Assembly (NCBI RefSeq): GCF_000012845.1
Contig: NC_009615.1
Location: forward strand, 2,261,501-2,325,500
Source: Parabacteroides distasonis ATCC 8503
Lineage (GTDB): Bacteria > Bacteroidota > Bacteroidia > Bacteroidales > Tannerellaceae
DNA length: 64,000 nucleotides
Direction of reading: 5' to 3'
Under the pieces are notes generated by a model. The model worked only from the letters and a program-made list of their open reading frames with translations. It had not been told where the DNA came from and did not search any database. Of this stretch, positions 53,427-62,530 are shown one piece after another. Position 1 is the first letter of the stretch; the number at the start of each line of letters is the position of its first letter. The translations under genes were made by a program, and so were the position numbers.

Positions 53427-53804
53427 ATGAAGAATGACGGTTTCACATTTCGAAAGAGAGCCAGAAGCTTTAAATTCGCTTTCAACGGAATCAAGCTATT
53501 GATCACGAAGGAGCATAACGCTTGGATCCATTGTTTCGCGGCAGTTTGCGTACTTATCGCCGGAATGGTATTTGGACTTTCCCGCATGGAATGGATCGCA
53601 GTAACGATCGTGATCGGAGCGGTATTAGCTGCCGAGGCGGTCAATTCATCCATCGAGGCCCTAGCAGATTTGGTCTCCCCTGAGTATAATGAGGCTATCA
53701 AGCGAACGAAAGACTTGGCGGCGGGAGCTGTATTATTGATGGCGATAGCGGCAGCAATCGTCGGGTTCGTCATTTTTATACCTAAAATAGCAACTATATT
53801 TTAA
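53427..53804 (+). CDS. dgkA: Diacylglycerol kinase-type (DgkA/UdpK) integral membrane kinase
   Basis: A 125-residue three-helix membrane kinase from the ATG at 53427; the frame opens 24 codons earlier, outside the family. Motifs: FKFAFNGIKLLITKEHNAWI, the catalytic GAVLAAEAVNSSIEALADLV (metal- and nucleotide-binding Glu/Asn) and KRTKDLAAGAVLLMAI. In bacteria such proteins phosphorylate diacylglycerol or undecaprenol. The next gene, four bases on, is a PAP2 phosphatase, so undecaprenyl-phosphate recycling is plausible (inference). Confidence 0.93.
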   Translation: MKNDGFTFRKRARSFKFAFNGIKLLITKEHNAWIHCFAAVCVLIAGMVFGLSRMEWIAVTIVIGAVLAAEAVNSSIEALADLVSPEYNEAIKRTKDLAAGAVLLMAIAAAIVGFVIFIPKIATIF

Positions 53805-53808
53805 ATCT

Positions 53809-54366
53809 ATGAGACATATCCTTTTCGCAATTACAATGCTCATGCTATGCCTGTCCGTTAACGGACAAGAATTGAAGGTGACCGGTAGCCGGAAAGCCGT
53901 ACGGACCTCGGGAGACGTATTGGTGTTTATCACTCCGGTGGCGAGTCTAGCGACCGTATTGGCAACCCAAGATTGGCAAGGGCTGAAACAAGGCGTATTC
54001 ACCGGGGTTACGACATTGGGCGTAACCTATGCGCTGAAATACCTAGTGAAGAAAGAGCGGCCCGACTTCAGCGATAATCATTCGTTCCCATCCATGCATA
54101 CCTCCGTATCCTTTGCGGGAGCCGCTTTTATCCAAAGGCGTTATGGATGGAAATGGGGTATTCCGGCTTATGCGGTATCTACCTACGTGGGTTGGAGCCG
54201 GGTCTATGGGAAGAAGCATGATTGGTGGGACGTGGCGGCGGGAGCCGTTATCGGCGCCGGTAGCGCCTATATCTTTACCCGTCCGTTCGCAAAGAAACAT
54301 AACCTGTCTATCAGCCCGGTAGCGGGAGACGGGCATTATGGGGTATATGCGTCAATGACGTTTTAA
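53809..54366 (+). CDS. PAP2-family phosphatase, exported
   Basis: A 185-residue phosphatidic-acid-phosphatase-like enzyme with a signal peptide (about 1-20, FAITMLMLCLSVNGQ). The three PAP2 motifs are KKERPD (K-x6-RP type), SFPSMHTSVSFAGAAF (PSxH) and WSRVYGKKHDWWDVAAGAVI (SR-x5-H-x3-D). Soluble or loosely membrane-bound members act in the periplasm on lipid phosphates, including undecaprenyl pyrophosphate. It is paired with dgkA at a four-base gap. A terminator follows. Confidence 0.92.
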   Translation: MRHILFAITMLMLCLSVNGQELKVTGSRKAVRTSGDVLVFITPVASLATVLATQDWQGLKQGVFTGVTTLGVTYALKYLVKKERPDFSDNHSFPSMHTSVSFAGAAFIQRRYGWKWGIPAYAVSTYVGWSRVYGKKHDWWDVAAGAVIGAGSAYIFTRPFAKKHNLSISPVAGDGHYGVYASMTF

Positions 54367-54394
54367 CTCGCGAATTTTTGCCAAACACGAAAAC

Positions 54395-54430
54395 AGCCCG
54401 GCCATGTATCACTACAAGACCGGGCTTTCA
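54395..54430. terminator. Terminator between the PAP2 gene and the permease array
   Basis: AGCCCGG (54395-54401) pairs with CCGGGCT (54420-54426), with A-rich left and T-rich right flanks. Convergent genes end on either side. Confidence 0.75.
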
Positions 54431-54465
54431 ATTGTGTGTAAGTGTAATATGTTAAACAAAAAGTG

Positions 54466-55707
54466 TTATTCATACCGTAAGGCATCCGCAGGTTCCAACC
54501 GTGCCATTTGATGAGCCGGATACCATATCCCCAAGATGATCATCACCGCCATGACTAAGTAGGTTATAAGGAACCCCGCCGCAAAACGGGCTATCGTATA
54601 ATCCATATAGAATCCTTTCGTCAATTCCGACACATGAAGATTAAAACAGATCAATAAGGCCGGGACAGCGATCAATGTCAACAATAATACCCCCTCGGCA
54701 ATCATGATCCCCTTTAAGCTAAAACGGGTGGAACCCAAAGCGATCCGCAACCCCATCTCCCCTTTCCGTTGTTCCGTGCGGAACCAGAACGTGCCGATGA
54801 TCCCCAAGAATATATTGAACAGCAAGAATCCCATCACGGCTATCTGGTTCTGCAACTCGGATTTTACGCCATTCCTTAATTCCATGCTATATCTCAAGTC
54901 CAAGTATGGGATGACATCCAGCAAATACAAACGATCTATGGAGAGTTGCTTCTCCATTTGCTTCACGAAGAACTCCGGGAAATCATGATCCGCAGAAGGG
55001 TTTACCCGGATGGCGATCTTCACATGGAAATCGGTATCGTCCTCGGCGATCTCTTCATCCGTCAAAGGCATGAACAGCCAGCTACAGCTTTTCGTGAAAC
55101 GGTCGGCACGGAAATCGGCGGTAACCCCACCGATCGATCGCCTATCCCCCCAGAAGGAAATCCCCTCATCCCGTTTGCCGCCTTTCTCCTGAAATTCCCT
55201 AAACAGGCCGGCGGAAAGAACGACCTGACGCCCGTTCAGCATCTCTTCCCAATCCTTCTTCTCGCCCTCCATGGGACGGAAATTAAACACCTCCAGAAAA
55301 CCGGGTGTCACTTCCAGTAGCTTCACGTACTCTACATTTATCGAATCGTTCACGGCAACATGCATGTACCGGTTCTCTCCCGTATGCGGCATGGACATCA
55401 GCCCCGCACCCACCGCCTCCACACCCGGGCAGGTCTTGATACGGTCGATCGCCGTCAGCATGCTGCGTCCGGAAGTGATGTATCGATAGGTAGAATCCAT
55501 CTCGTTCCGGTCTACCTCTTCCACACCCATCGAGATCCAATAGACATGGTCGATATCCCATCCCATCGGGGCGAAGAAGACTTTCCCAACCGCCATTAGC
55601 GAATCGATTATGTACCACAGAACCACGAATACCAGCAGGATCTCGGCGGCAATCCACCCATTGCGCCTACGTTGGTTCCAGATGATCTTTACTAGATGCT
55701 TTATCAT
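54466..55707 (-). CDS. FtsX/MacB-type ABC transporter permease (A-type, pair 1)
   Basis: A 413-residue permease. N-terminal helix (about 18-38, WIAAEILLVFVVLWYIID), a large periplasmic MacB-like domain (about 40-275), and three C-terminal helices in the FtsX fold (FLLFNIFLGIIGTFWFRTEQ, MIAEGVLLLTLIAVPALLI, FLITYLVMAVMIILGIW), ending PAHQMARLEPADALRYE. The conserved GEMGLRIALGSTRFSLK joins helix 2 to 3. A-type members start with KIIWNQRRRN. It lies downstream of a B-type partner (36-base gap), and the pair is expressed from a sigma-54 promoter at 57071. Confidence 0.92.
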   Translation of the reverse strand: MIKHLVKIIWNQRRRNGWIAAEILLVFVVLWYIIDSLMAVGKVFFAPMGWDIDHVYWISMGVEEVDRNEMDSTYRYITSGRSMLTAIDRIKTCPGVEAVGAGLMSMPHTGENRYMHVAVNDSINVEYVKLLEVTPGFLEVFNFRPMEGEKKDWEEMLNGRQVVLSAGLFREFQEKGGKRDEGISFWGDRRSIGGVTADFRADRFTKSCSWLFMPLTDEEIAEDDTDFHVKIAIRVNPSADHDFPEFFVKQMEKQLSIDRLYLLDVIPYLDLRYSMELRNGVKSELQNQIAVMGFLLFNIFLGIIGTFWFRTEQRKGEMGLRIALGSTRFSLKGIMIAEGVLLLTLIAVPALLICFNLHVSELTKGFYMDYTIARFAAGFLITYLVMAVMIILGIWYPAHQMARLEPADALRYE

Positions 55708-55743
55708 ATCAGTGACGAATTATAGAATTAACAAAACCGGTTA

Positions 55744-57045
55744 TTACTTATCATTCAATGAATCCACTATATTCCCATTAGAGGCATTCCACGCCGGAAT
55801 CGCCGCACTCAGCAGATTCAGCAATAAACAGAACAGGAAAGCAAAGAAGAATATAGCCGGACGGATCAACATCCCCGCGCTCAACGTCAGGCCGCTATTC
55901 AAGGAAGCCAGCTCGAACGAGCCTAGCAGCCAATCCTTAAGCAAGAAGACCGCCACATAGGAGAACAGCAATCCCAACACCCCGCCCAATAACGTCACGG
56001 CGAGATTCTCCGCCAGTACCTGCCGTATCAACGTGCCACGGTTCGCACCGAACGCTTTCCGTACCCCCAGCTCCCCCATGCGTTTCTGCATCCTTGACGC
56101 AGTAAGCCCGCTAAGGTTCATAGCCGGGACCAGAAGCAAGACGATCAAGACCAACGCATACTGCCCCAACATTCTCGGCACGTCGGGCACGACATTACTC
56201 CACAAGCGAAGGCGGCTCTCCATCTGCGTATCCGGCTGCTTCATCAAGTCAATCTTGAGTTCTTGCAAGGAATTATTAAACCGGGCTACGTTTTGCTCCA
56301 CCTCGGTCTTGATCTTGTTGAAGTCACCGCTTGAGCGAGCCAATATCAAGACCCGATAACTACCGATCAGACCCTCCAATGTCTCCTCGTTTATCAGCCG
56401 ATCCACATCGGATTGAGCATAAGGAATCCAGATCTGGGCATACGCACGGTTGGCGAGAGGAGATACGTCCTCCACGATACCGCCAACCACATATGGACGG
56501 CGTGCCACCAATATCGTTTGCCCGATCACGCTCTCGTCTGCCAACCCGAATATACGGAGTGCCAACCTGCGACTGATCACCGCTTTCTTGATATTACTCT
56601 CCACATCGCTCCGCAGGAATGGTTTTCCCGCCAAGAACTCGAAATCGAAGATCTTCCAGAAGCCCTCGTCGGTCCGTATCTGATCGCATTTCATCCGTCT
56701 CGTTTGATCCGTGGAAGTGACCAGCGTTTGCATCCGCATCAATTGCATGCTGACGGCCTCCGGGGTTTTCAGCGTAAAGAAGCACTCCTTAGCCACACGG
56801 CCACCGACAAGGGAATAGTTCATACCGCCATCCTCCTCATTCTTATGCGTGATCGCCACGTCCTTCACATAAAGCGTCCGATCCCGGTTCAACTCCGGCT
56901 TGAAGCCTTTATTTTGTATCTCGAAGACAATGACCATCACCATGATCATGCAGATCGCCAAGGCCGTGCCCAGAATGGTAATCACGCTGAAGAAAGGGCT
57001 TTCTTTCAGCATCTGTAGAGCTTGTCTAAAATATTGCCTATACAT
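55744..57045 (-). CDS. FtsX/MacB-type ABC transporter permease (B-type, pair 1)
   Basis: A 433-residue permease. N-terminal helix (about 19-42, VITILGTALAICMIMVMVIVF), periplasmic MacB-PCD domain, three C-terminal helices (YALVLIVLLLVPAMNLSGL, LAVTLLGGVLGLLFSYVAVF, IFFFAFLFCLLLNLLSAAIP) and the conserved RMGELGVRKAFGANRGTLIR. B-type members begin MY(K/R).Y..QA..(L/M)(L/I) and end PAWNASNGNIVDSLN. No nucleotide-binding domain lies in the same polypeptide, so it needs a separate ATPase. It is preceded by its own sigma-54 promoter and enhancer palindromes. Confidence 0.92.
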   Translation of the reverse strand: MYRQYFRQALQMLKESPFFSVITILGTALAICMIMVMVIVFEIQNKGFKPELNRDRTLYVKDVAITHKNEEDGGMNYSLVGGRVAKECFFTLKTPEAVSMQLMRMQTLVTSTDQTRRMKCDQIRTDEGFWKIFDFEFLAGKPFLRSDVESNIKKAVISRRLALRIFGLADESVIGQTILVARRPYVVGGIVEDVSPLANRAYAQIWIPYAQSDVDRLINEETLEGLIGSYRVLILARSSGDFNKIKTEVEQNVARFNNSLQELKIDLMKQPDTQMESRLRLWSNVVPDVPRMLGQYALVLIVLLLVPAMNLSGLTASRMQKRMGELGVRKAFGANRGTLIRQVLAENLAVTLLGGVLGLLFSYVAVFLLKDWLLGSFELASLNSGLTLSAGMLIRPAIFFFAFLFCLLLNLLSAAIPAWNASNGNIVDSLNDK

Positions 57046-57070
57046 ATGTGTTCGTTTTTATGACTGTTAT

Positions 57071-57085
57071 CTATCTATTAGCAAA
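57071..57085 (-). promoter_or_regulatory. Sigma-54 promoter of permease pair 1
   Basis: On the - strand TGGCACAGCATTTGC has GG-N10-GC and fits TGGCAC-N5-TTGC fully, ending about 26 bases before the ATG at 57045. Confidence 0.85.
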
Positions 57086-57130
57086 TGCTGTGCCAAAGAT
57101 GTAAGCAGCTGTATATCAACAGCCATATCA

Positions 57131-57175
57131 TAAAAAAGTGTCCGATAACGAACATCTGGCTCGTTATCGGACACT
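57131..57175 (-). terminator. Terminator of permease pair 2 that also carries enhancer palindromes
   Basis: A 15-bp perfect stem (57137-57151 with 57161-57175) and 9-base loop is followed on the - strand by TTTTTTA. Each arm holds TGTCCGATAACGA, matching the tolC enhancer palindrome, about 55-90 bases upstream of the -24 element of the next promoter. Confidence 0.8.
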
Positions 57176-57200
57176 CCCGAAAGCAGGCTAGCTACCCTGA

Positions 57201-58463
57201 TCACTCGTAATGCAGAGCCTCCGCCGGCTCCAAGCGAGCTGTCGAGCGGGCGGGATACCATACGCCACAGATGATCATGAGGACGATCAAGACAAACGTA
57301 ATCCCTCCGCAAATCGCGAAGCGCAGCCACGTGAACGGAAGCTGATAGGTATCTATCAAATCCATATGGGCGATGTTGAAGCTGATGAGTAAGGACGGGA
57401 TGAACGCCAAGACCAGCAATAGGACACCCTCTCCCACCATGATCGAGTTCAACTGACGGCGGGTAGAGCCTAAGGCCATCCTAAGCCCCATCTCGCCTTT
57501 GCGATATTCCGTACGGAACCAGAAGGTACCGATGATGCCGAGGAATATATTCGCCAATAGGAAGCAGGCTACCGCCACACGGGTTTTCACCTCGTTCTCT
57601 ACGCCGATCGAACGGATATAACCGTCGCGAATATATGACAAGGGCTGTACGTCTAGCAGATAGAGGTTGCCTAGCCGAAGCTGTTCGGCCATATCCTTGC
57701 GGAAGCGTGCGGGGAAATCAGCATTATCGACATCCGGACGGACACGTACGCAGAGTCGCACGGCATCTATCATCCCCTCATAGTATCCTTCCTCCATCCG
57801 GCTTAGCCGCAGGGCCCTATAGACGTTGGGTTCCGCCTTGGTGTACTCATGACGGCGGATGGGGACGCTGATACCACGGATCGTCTCCTCGATCTCGTCG
57901 GTCACATTCCCCCGGTACGCCTTTTGCCCGAGTAGGGAAAGGCCGGGATTCATCGTCTCCACGTCGGCGGAGATTACGATGGAGTTGTTATCCTCGATGG
58001 CCCGTTTCAAGGAAGCCGTCTTGCCGTCCTTATCATAGATACGGAACACGTCGAAGAACTCCGGGGTGACGAAAGCATAGCGGCAGGGCACCTGCAATGT
58101 ATCAATCCGCCAAACGAGGTTACGGCTTCCCATATAATAAGGCATCCCCCCATCCGTAAGGCAGGCCGATTCCACGCCGGGATAGGTGCGGATGCGATCC
58201 AACGCCGTCAGCAGATGAACACCATCCGGCCGCTCCCGCTTCTCCTTCGGGATATAATCCGGGCTTCTTTCCGAAAGGCTACTGATCACGATGCTGTACG
58301 TATGCCGGATATCGAAGCCCAGAGGAGCCGTATACGTGCGCCCCATCACATACAGGTAGTCCACAAGGAACCAAAGGAAGACCGAGACCAGCAATAACTC
58401 AGCCCACAACCAAGCGTTTTGCTTGCGCTGGTTCCAGATCAATTGTAATAAATGTTGTATCAT
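57201..58463 (-). CDS. FtsX/MacB-type ABC transporter permease (A-type, pair 2)
   Basis: A 420-residue A-type permease paralogous to the gene at 54466. It begins QLIWNQRKQNAWLWAELLLV, with N-terminal helix about 18-40, periplasmic domain about 42-285, and C-terminal helices (FLLANIFLGIIGTFWFRTEY, MVGEGVLLLVLAFIPSLLI, GGITFVLIVLMIICGVW). It shows the same KGEMGLRMALGSTRRQL loop and ends PARSTARLEPAEALHYE. It follows its B partner after 43 bases; the intrinsic terminator at 57131-57175 ends the unit. Confidence 0.92.
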   Translation of the reverse strand: MIQHLLQLIWNQRKQNAWLWAELLLVSVFLWFLVDYLYVMGRTYTAPLGFDIRHTYSIVISSLSERSPDYIPKEKRERPDGVHLLTALDRIRTYPGVESACLTDGGMPYYMGSRNLVWRIDTLQVPCRYAFVTPEFFDVFRIYDKDGKTASLKRAIEDNNSIVISADVETMNPGLSLLGQKAYRGNVTDEIEETIRGISVPIRRHEYTKAEPNVYRALRLSRMEEGYYEGMIDAVRLCVRVRPDVDNADFPARFRKDMAEQLRLGNLYLLDVQPLSYIRDGYIRSIGVENEVKTRVAVACFLLANIFLGIIGTFWFRTEYRKGEMGLRMALGSTRRQLNSIMVGEGVLLLVLAFIPSLLISFNIAHMDLIDTYQLPFTWLRFAICGGITFVLIVLMIICGVWYPARSTARLEPAEALHYE

Positions 58464-58506
58464 ATCTTTCTATTATTTTAGTATAGCTATCATCCAACGC
58501 AGGAGA

Positions 58507-59796
58507 TTAATGAACATTCTCGTTGAGAGCCGAGATGATACGCATCCTTGAGGCTCGCCAAGCCGGGATGCCGGCGCTCAGCAGGTTCAACGCAAGACAA
58601 GCAAGGAACGCGTAAAGGAAGATCAATGGATTGAACATCATCTCCGCATTGACGAAGGTGCGACCGATACCCATCGATGCCGTGCCCGTATCTAGCAACC
58701 AATCGGACAAGAGCAATACGGAGGCGTATGAGAAAAACAGACCTAACACACCTCCCAGCAAGGTCTGCAACAGATTCTCGTAGAGTACCTGCGTCAGTAA
58801 TTCCGAGCGTGTCGCCCCGAACGCCTTCCTCACCCCGATCTCCGCCATACGTTTACGCATCCGGCTTTGCGTGATACCGCTCATGTTGATGGCAGGGATC
58901 AGCAAAAGGACAAGAACGATGATAACATATTTCATGACCAGTTCCCGTACATTCGGCTCAGAGAAAGCATCCTCGCGAGCCAAATCGCCCAAATGGGTAT
59001 CAGGTCCTCCTCCAATTTTCAGTAGGTGCGTGCTTTGTGATTCGTTAAGGCGAGCGATATTCGCCTCAGCCTCGGAGTGGATCGCATCAAAGTCGGCGGA
59101 CGAACTTGCGAGGATATAACAACGGAAGCCCCCGACGAGACGGTCGGAACCATTATCATACAGGGAATTGTCGGTGGTATAAGGCAACCAGACATCGCCA
59201 TAGGCAGACTCGGCCAGCAGGGAGACATCCCGCACGACGGCACGGATGGTATAGGGCACGTAGCTGATCTCGACGGTACGGCCTACGACCTCGGTCGTGC
59301 CATAGAGCCGACGTGCCACGGACTCGCTTACCACAGCATCCATGATGCCACTTTGTACTTCTTCCTCGCCATAAGGCTTACCAGAGAGGAAACGAAAGTT
59401 GAAGATATTCCAGAACGCCGCGTCCGTAAAGGTCACGTCGCACTTGAACTCCACCGTATGATCCGCCACTGCCGCCAAGCGTTGCACGCCATGATACGCC
59501 ATGCCTACCTTCTCGGCAGAGCGCAAGGGATAGAAACAATCTTTCACCACCCGGGAAGCGAGAAGGTAGCAGTCGTTATAAGATTCGTTCTCTTTGTAGG
59601 AGGCACGGGTATCACTGACGTACATCATCCGGTCCCGATTGTCTTCCGGTGAGTAATTGGCGGTACGCATCTGCCATACGATCACGATCACCATGATCAT
59701 GCAAATCGCCAAGGCCGTACCGAAGATAGAGACTCCGGAAAGGAGCTTGTTCTCTTTCAATAAGGCCCAGGCTTGTTTCAAATAGATCTTGTACAT
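58507..59796 (-). CDS. FtsX/MacB-type ABC transporter permease (B-type, pair 2)
   Basis: A 429-residue B-type permease. It begins MYKIYLKQAWALLKENKLLS, with helix about 20-42 (IFGTALAICMIMVIVIVW), the MacB-like domain, conserved RMAEIGVRKAFGATRSELLT, and helices YVIIVLVLLLIPAINMSGI, LLQTLLGGVLGLFFSYASVL and FLYAFLACLALNLLSAGIPA. It ends PAWRASRMRIISALNENVH, a little longer than its relatives. The intergenic space upstream holds a dispersed palindromic repeat and no sigma-54 promoter, so it is probably read from further upstream. Confidence 0.92.
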   Translation of the reverse strand: MYKIYLKQAWALLKENKLLSGVSIFGTALAICMIMVIVIVWQMRTANYSPEDNRDRMMYVSDTRASYKENESYNDCYLLASRVVKDCFYPLRSAEKVGMAYHGVQRLAAVADHTVEFKCDVTFTDAAFWNIFNFRFLSGKPYGEEEVQSGIMDAVVSESVARRLYGTTEVVGRTVEISYVPYTIRAVVRDVSLLAESAYGDVWLPYTTDNSLYDNGSDRLVGGFRCYILASSSADFDAIHSEAEANIARLNESQSTHLLKIGGGPDTHLGDLAREDAFSEPNVRELVMKYVIIVLVLLLIPAINMSGITQSRMRKRMAEIGVRKAFGATRSELLTQVLYENLLQTLLGGVLGLFFSYASVLLLSDWLLDTGTASMGIGRTFVNAEMMFNPLIFLYAFLACLALNLLSAGIPAWRASRMRIISALNENVH

Positions 59797-59828
59797 ATTT
59801 ATTCAATTTAATTATACTATCAGTCGGT

Positions 59829-59866
59829 GGGAGACGGGGCACGCCCCGTCTCTACAACCGGGTATT
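59829..59866. repeat. Dispersed palindromic repeat, copy 3, between permease pairs 2 and 3
   Basis: GGGAGACGGGGCACGCCCCGTCTC is the core, with the left TGTA arm lost. The flanks (CTATCAGTCGGTG on the left, CTACAACCGGGT and TTATCTGTTATCCGTCAT on the right) are nearly the same as at 62521-62587. Confidence 0.85.
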
Positions 59867-59871
59867 ATCTG

Positions 59872-61170
59872 TTATCCGTCATACCGCAGCGCCTCGGCCG
59901 GCTCCATCTCGGCGGCCTTGCTGGCGGGGAGCCAGACGGCAAGCAGGATGACGATAGCCAGCAGTATCCATGTCAAGATATTCACCAGCAAGAAACGGAG
60001 CGGCAGGATCGCCGGCCAGTAATGCTCCGGCAAGGTCCCTTTGGGGATGTCCAAGAAGCCGACCATCACGAATTGAGCCTCTATCAACAAAGCGAGCGGG
60101 GTAGCCATGAGTAACAGGCATATGCCCTCACGAGCCATCTGGCTACGTATCTCTTCACGGGGCGAACCGATCGCCATGCGCAACCCGATCTCTCCCCGGC
60201 GCATCCGCACCCGGTACCAGAACGTACCCATCACGCAAAGCAGGATATTCAGTCCCAAGAAGGCCATCAACGCCATACGGACCCGGTAATCGTAGGTAAT
60301 GCCAAAGGAATAATCGGTATCGGCCTTGATCCGTTCATAGGAGGTCAGGCGTTTCAGGTAGAAGTTCCCCACCCGAAGCTCACGGCTCATCTTCTCCCGG
60401 AACGTATCGGCGAAACGAGGGCCTGCCACGGCAGGATCGATCCGTATGAAATAATTCATCTCGGGGATCTCCTCCGCCGAGGGACGGATCGCCAAGAAGG
60501 CGGCACCTTGGGGTAGGCTATTGTCAAAACGCTTGATATCCTCTAATACGCCCTTTACGATATAAGTCGGGCCCTCCTCGTCGAAAGGGTCTTTCACCTC
60601 ACGCCCAACGGCGGATGCCTCTCCAAATACCTTTCGCTCCACCATCCGGGTGGTTACTATAGCGCGGGGGTCTCCCCAATCAAAATCGGATGTAGATACC
60701 GGACGGCCGTCTTTGGCGTACGAATGGTTGAAGACCGACAGGAAATCCGTGGTAGGATCTATCTCATACCTCATGACCGCTTCCCGCTTACTCGTATCGG
60801 CCGCGTTCGCCAAACCGATACCGTAATAACAGCCCGTATAAGGCGTGGAGTAACAGCCCGAGGCCGCGCCCATCGCCTGCACTCCCGGATAATCACGCAA
60901 GCGGTCTTTTATCCGCTCATAATTTCCCAGCATGGCGATCGAGTCGCTCTCGGCGGCTCGATAGTCGGGGGAGGTTTCCGGCAAGAGGCCCATTTCTACC
61001 TGCCAGACATTCGCGTAGCCACGTCCGGAGGGGAGGCTACGGTTATAGATCTCCACGAAGAAGTAATCCACCATGTACCACGCTAGGCAAAAGGCGAGCA
61101 GCAACTCCACACACACCCACACGTTGCTACGCCAGCGGTTCATCAATTGTATCCAAGTTATTTTCCACAT
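59872..61170 (-). CDS. FtsX/MacB-type ABC transporter permease (A-type, pair 3)
   Basis: A 432-residue A-type permease: IQLMNRWRSNVWVCVELLLA at the start, helix about 18-40 (LLLAFCLAWYMVDYFFVEIY), and periplasmic domain to about 290. The C-terminal helices are MALMAFLGLNILLCVMGTFW, GICLLLMATPLALLIEAQFV and LVNILTWILLAIVILLAVWL. The conserved loop is RRGEIGLRMAIGSPREEIR. It ends PASKAAEMEPAEALRYDG. It is more diverged than pairs 1 and 2, and by eye richer in G+C. It follows its B partner after 17 bases. Confidence 0.91.
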   Translation of the reverse strand: MWKITWIQLMNRWRSNVWVCVELLLAFCLAWYMVDYFFVEIYNRSLPSGRGYANVWQVEMGLLPETSPDYRAAESDSIAMLGNYERIKDRLRDYPGVQAMGAASGCYSTPYTGCYYGIGLANAADTSKREAVMRYEIDPTTDFLSVFNHSYAKDGRPVSTSDFDWGDPRAIVTTRMVERKVFGEASAVGREVKDPFDEEGPTYIVKGVLEDIKRFDNSLPQGAAFLAIRPSAEEIPEMNYFIRIDPAVAGPRFADTFREKMSRELRVGNFYLKRLTSYERIKADTDYSFGITYDYRVRMALMAFLGLNILLCVMGTFWYRVRMRRGEIGLRMAIGSPREEIRSQMAREGICLLLMATPLALLIEAQFVMVGFLDIPKGTLPEHYWPAILPLRFLLVNILTWILLAIVILLAVWLPASKAAEMEPAEALRYDG

Positions 61171-61187
61171 ATCTTTCTTCCCTCCAT

Positions 61188-62507
61188 TTAAGCGTTCAAC
61201 GAATCAACGATAGGTCGCCTTGACGCACGCCAAGCGGGCCACAACGCCGACATCAGGTTTAACAGGGAACATACGCACAAGGCGATCAAGAAGACCCACG
61301 GGTTGAACAGCATCCCCATGGAGAGCGATACGTCCACACCATCCGGGGCGGCATCCGAGAAGCCGTTGCCGATCTTGAAGACCCACGAACTGGCGAACGT
61401 CACCAACAGGAAGGAGAACAGGAGTCCCACCAAGCCGCCCAGCAGCGTATACAGGAAGTTCTCCATCAAGACCTGCCCGATCAACGCCCCCTTGGGAGCC
61501 CCGAAAGCACGCCGCACGCCCAGCTCGCCCAGACGCCGCTCCATACGGGAATCGGCCATGCCCGAGAGGCTGACGGCGGGGACGAGCAGCAGGAGCAGGA
61601 AAATCACCCCATAACGGCTCAAGTCTCCCACGATATCCGGCTCCACGTTCGACCAATACCGGAAGATACTCTCCCAATGGCGATCCGGCTGCCCAAGAAG
61701 GGAGAACTCACGTTTACCATCCACGTTCAACGATTGGTTGAAGCGACGCACGTTATCCGCCACCGCCTCCCGCACCTTGCCGATATCGGCCTTGTCCTTC
61801 ACGAGCATATAGACCTTCAAGGGGCCTAGCCCGGGCATACGCACCTCCGAGTATCGGACCCGCTCCTCGAAGTCGGGCACTTGGGTATATGGGTACCAGA
61901 CCTGCGAGAAAACCCGATCCATCAGGTAAGATACGTCATCCACCACGCCCACCACACGAAATGAGGTAAAGTCGAGGCTCAAGGTCTGCCCCACGGCACT
62001 ACCTTCTCCATAAAGCCTCTTGGCCAGTGAGCGGGCGATTACCGCCACGGGCATCCCCGACCGGAAATCGGCCTCGGTGAAAGGCTTGCCCTCCAGGAAA
62101 CGGAAGGAGAACACTTTCCAGAACCCATCGTTTACCCCCATCTTCATGACCGGTATCTGCACGGGACTGCCCACCGGCTGCACGAAAGCGGAGGCGGCGT
62201 CATCGCAACATAGCGCCAACGCCTCCAAGCCGGGCACCCCCGCAAGGCACTCTTCCACGAAGCGGGGCGATACCGGGCCACTGCTCGTGCCCCCTTTCTC
62301 ATTCTTCAGCGCAGCGCTCTTCACGGTCAGCAACCGGTCCCGGTCCATCTCCGGATAAATAGAGGCCATTTTCACGTAAAACACGATGGACAGCACCATC
62401 ACCAGCGAGATCGCCAATCCCGTCCCCACGATATAGACCGAGCTGAACAGCCGTTCTTGCCGGATCAGGGCCCATGCTTGTTTTAAGTAGATCTTATACA
62501 TATTCAT
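61188..62507 (-). CDS. FtsX/MacB-type ABC transporter permease (B-type, pair 3)
   Basis: A 439-residue B-type permease. It starts MNMYKIYLKQAWALIRQERL; ATG two codons later matches its relatives. It has helix about 22-45 (IVGTGLAISLVMVLSIVFYV), conserved RLGELGVRRAFGAPKGALIG, and helices YGVIFLLLLLVPAVSLSGMA, FLYTLLGGLVGLLFSFLLVT and FLIALCVCSLLNLMSALWPA. It ends PAWRASRRPIVDSLNA. The G+C-rich codon choice (GGC, GCC, CTC, TCC) differs from most genes in the window. A dispersed palindromic repeat lies just upstream. Confidence 0.91.
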   Translation of the reverse strand: MNMYKIYLKQAWALIRQERLFSSVYIVGTGLAISLVMVLSIVFYVKMASIYPEMDRDRLLTVKSAALKNEKGGTSSGPVSPRFVEECLAGVPGLEALALCCDDAASAFVQPVGSPVQIPVMKMGVNDGFWKVFSFRFLEGKPFTEADFRSGMPVAVIARSLAKRLYGEGSAVGQTLSLDFTSFRVVGVVDDVSYLMDRVFSQVWYPYTQVPDFEERVRYSEVRMPGLGPLKVYMLVKDKADIGKVREAVADNVRRFNQSLNVDGKREFSLLGQPDRHWESIFRYWSNVEPDIVGDLSRYGVIFLLLLLVPAVSLSGMADSRMERRLGELGVRRAFGAPKGALIGQVLMENFLYTLLGGLVGLLFSFLLVTFASSWVFKIGNGFSDAAPDGVDVSLSMGMLFNPWVFLIALCVCSLLNLMSALWPAWRASRRPIVDSLNA

Positions 62508-62530
62508 TCCATTTAAATATTCTATCAGTC

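Noticed and set aside
53273..53773. 166-residue - strand frame opposite dgkA
   Set aside because: It is a low-complexity (Ala/Thr/Ile-rich) shadow of the dgkA coding sequence on the other strand.
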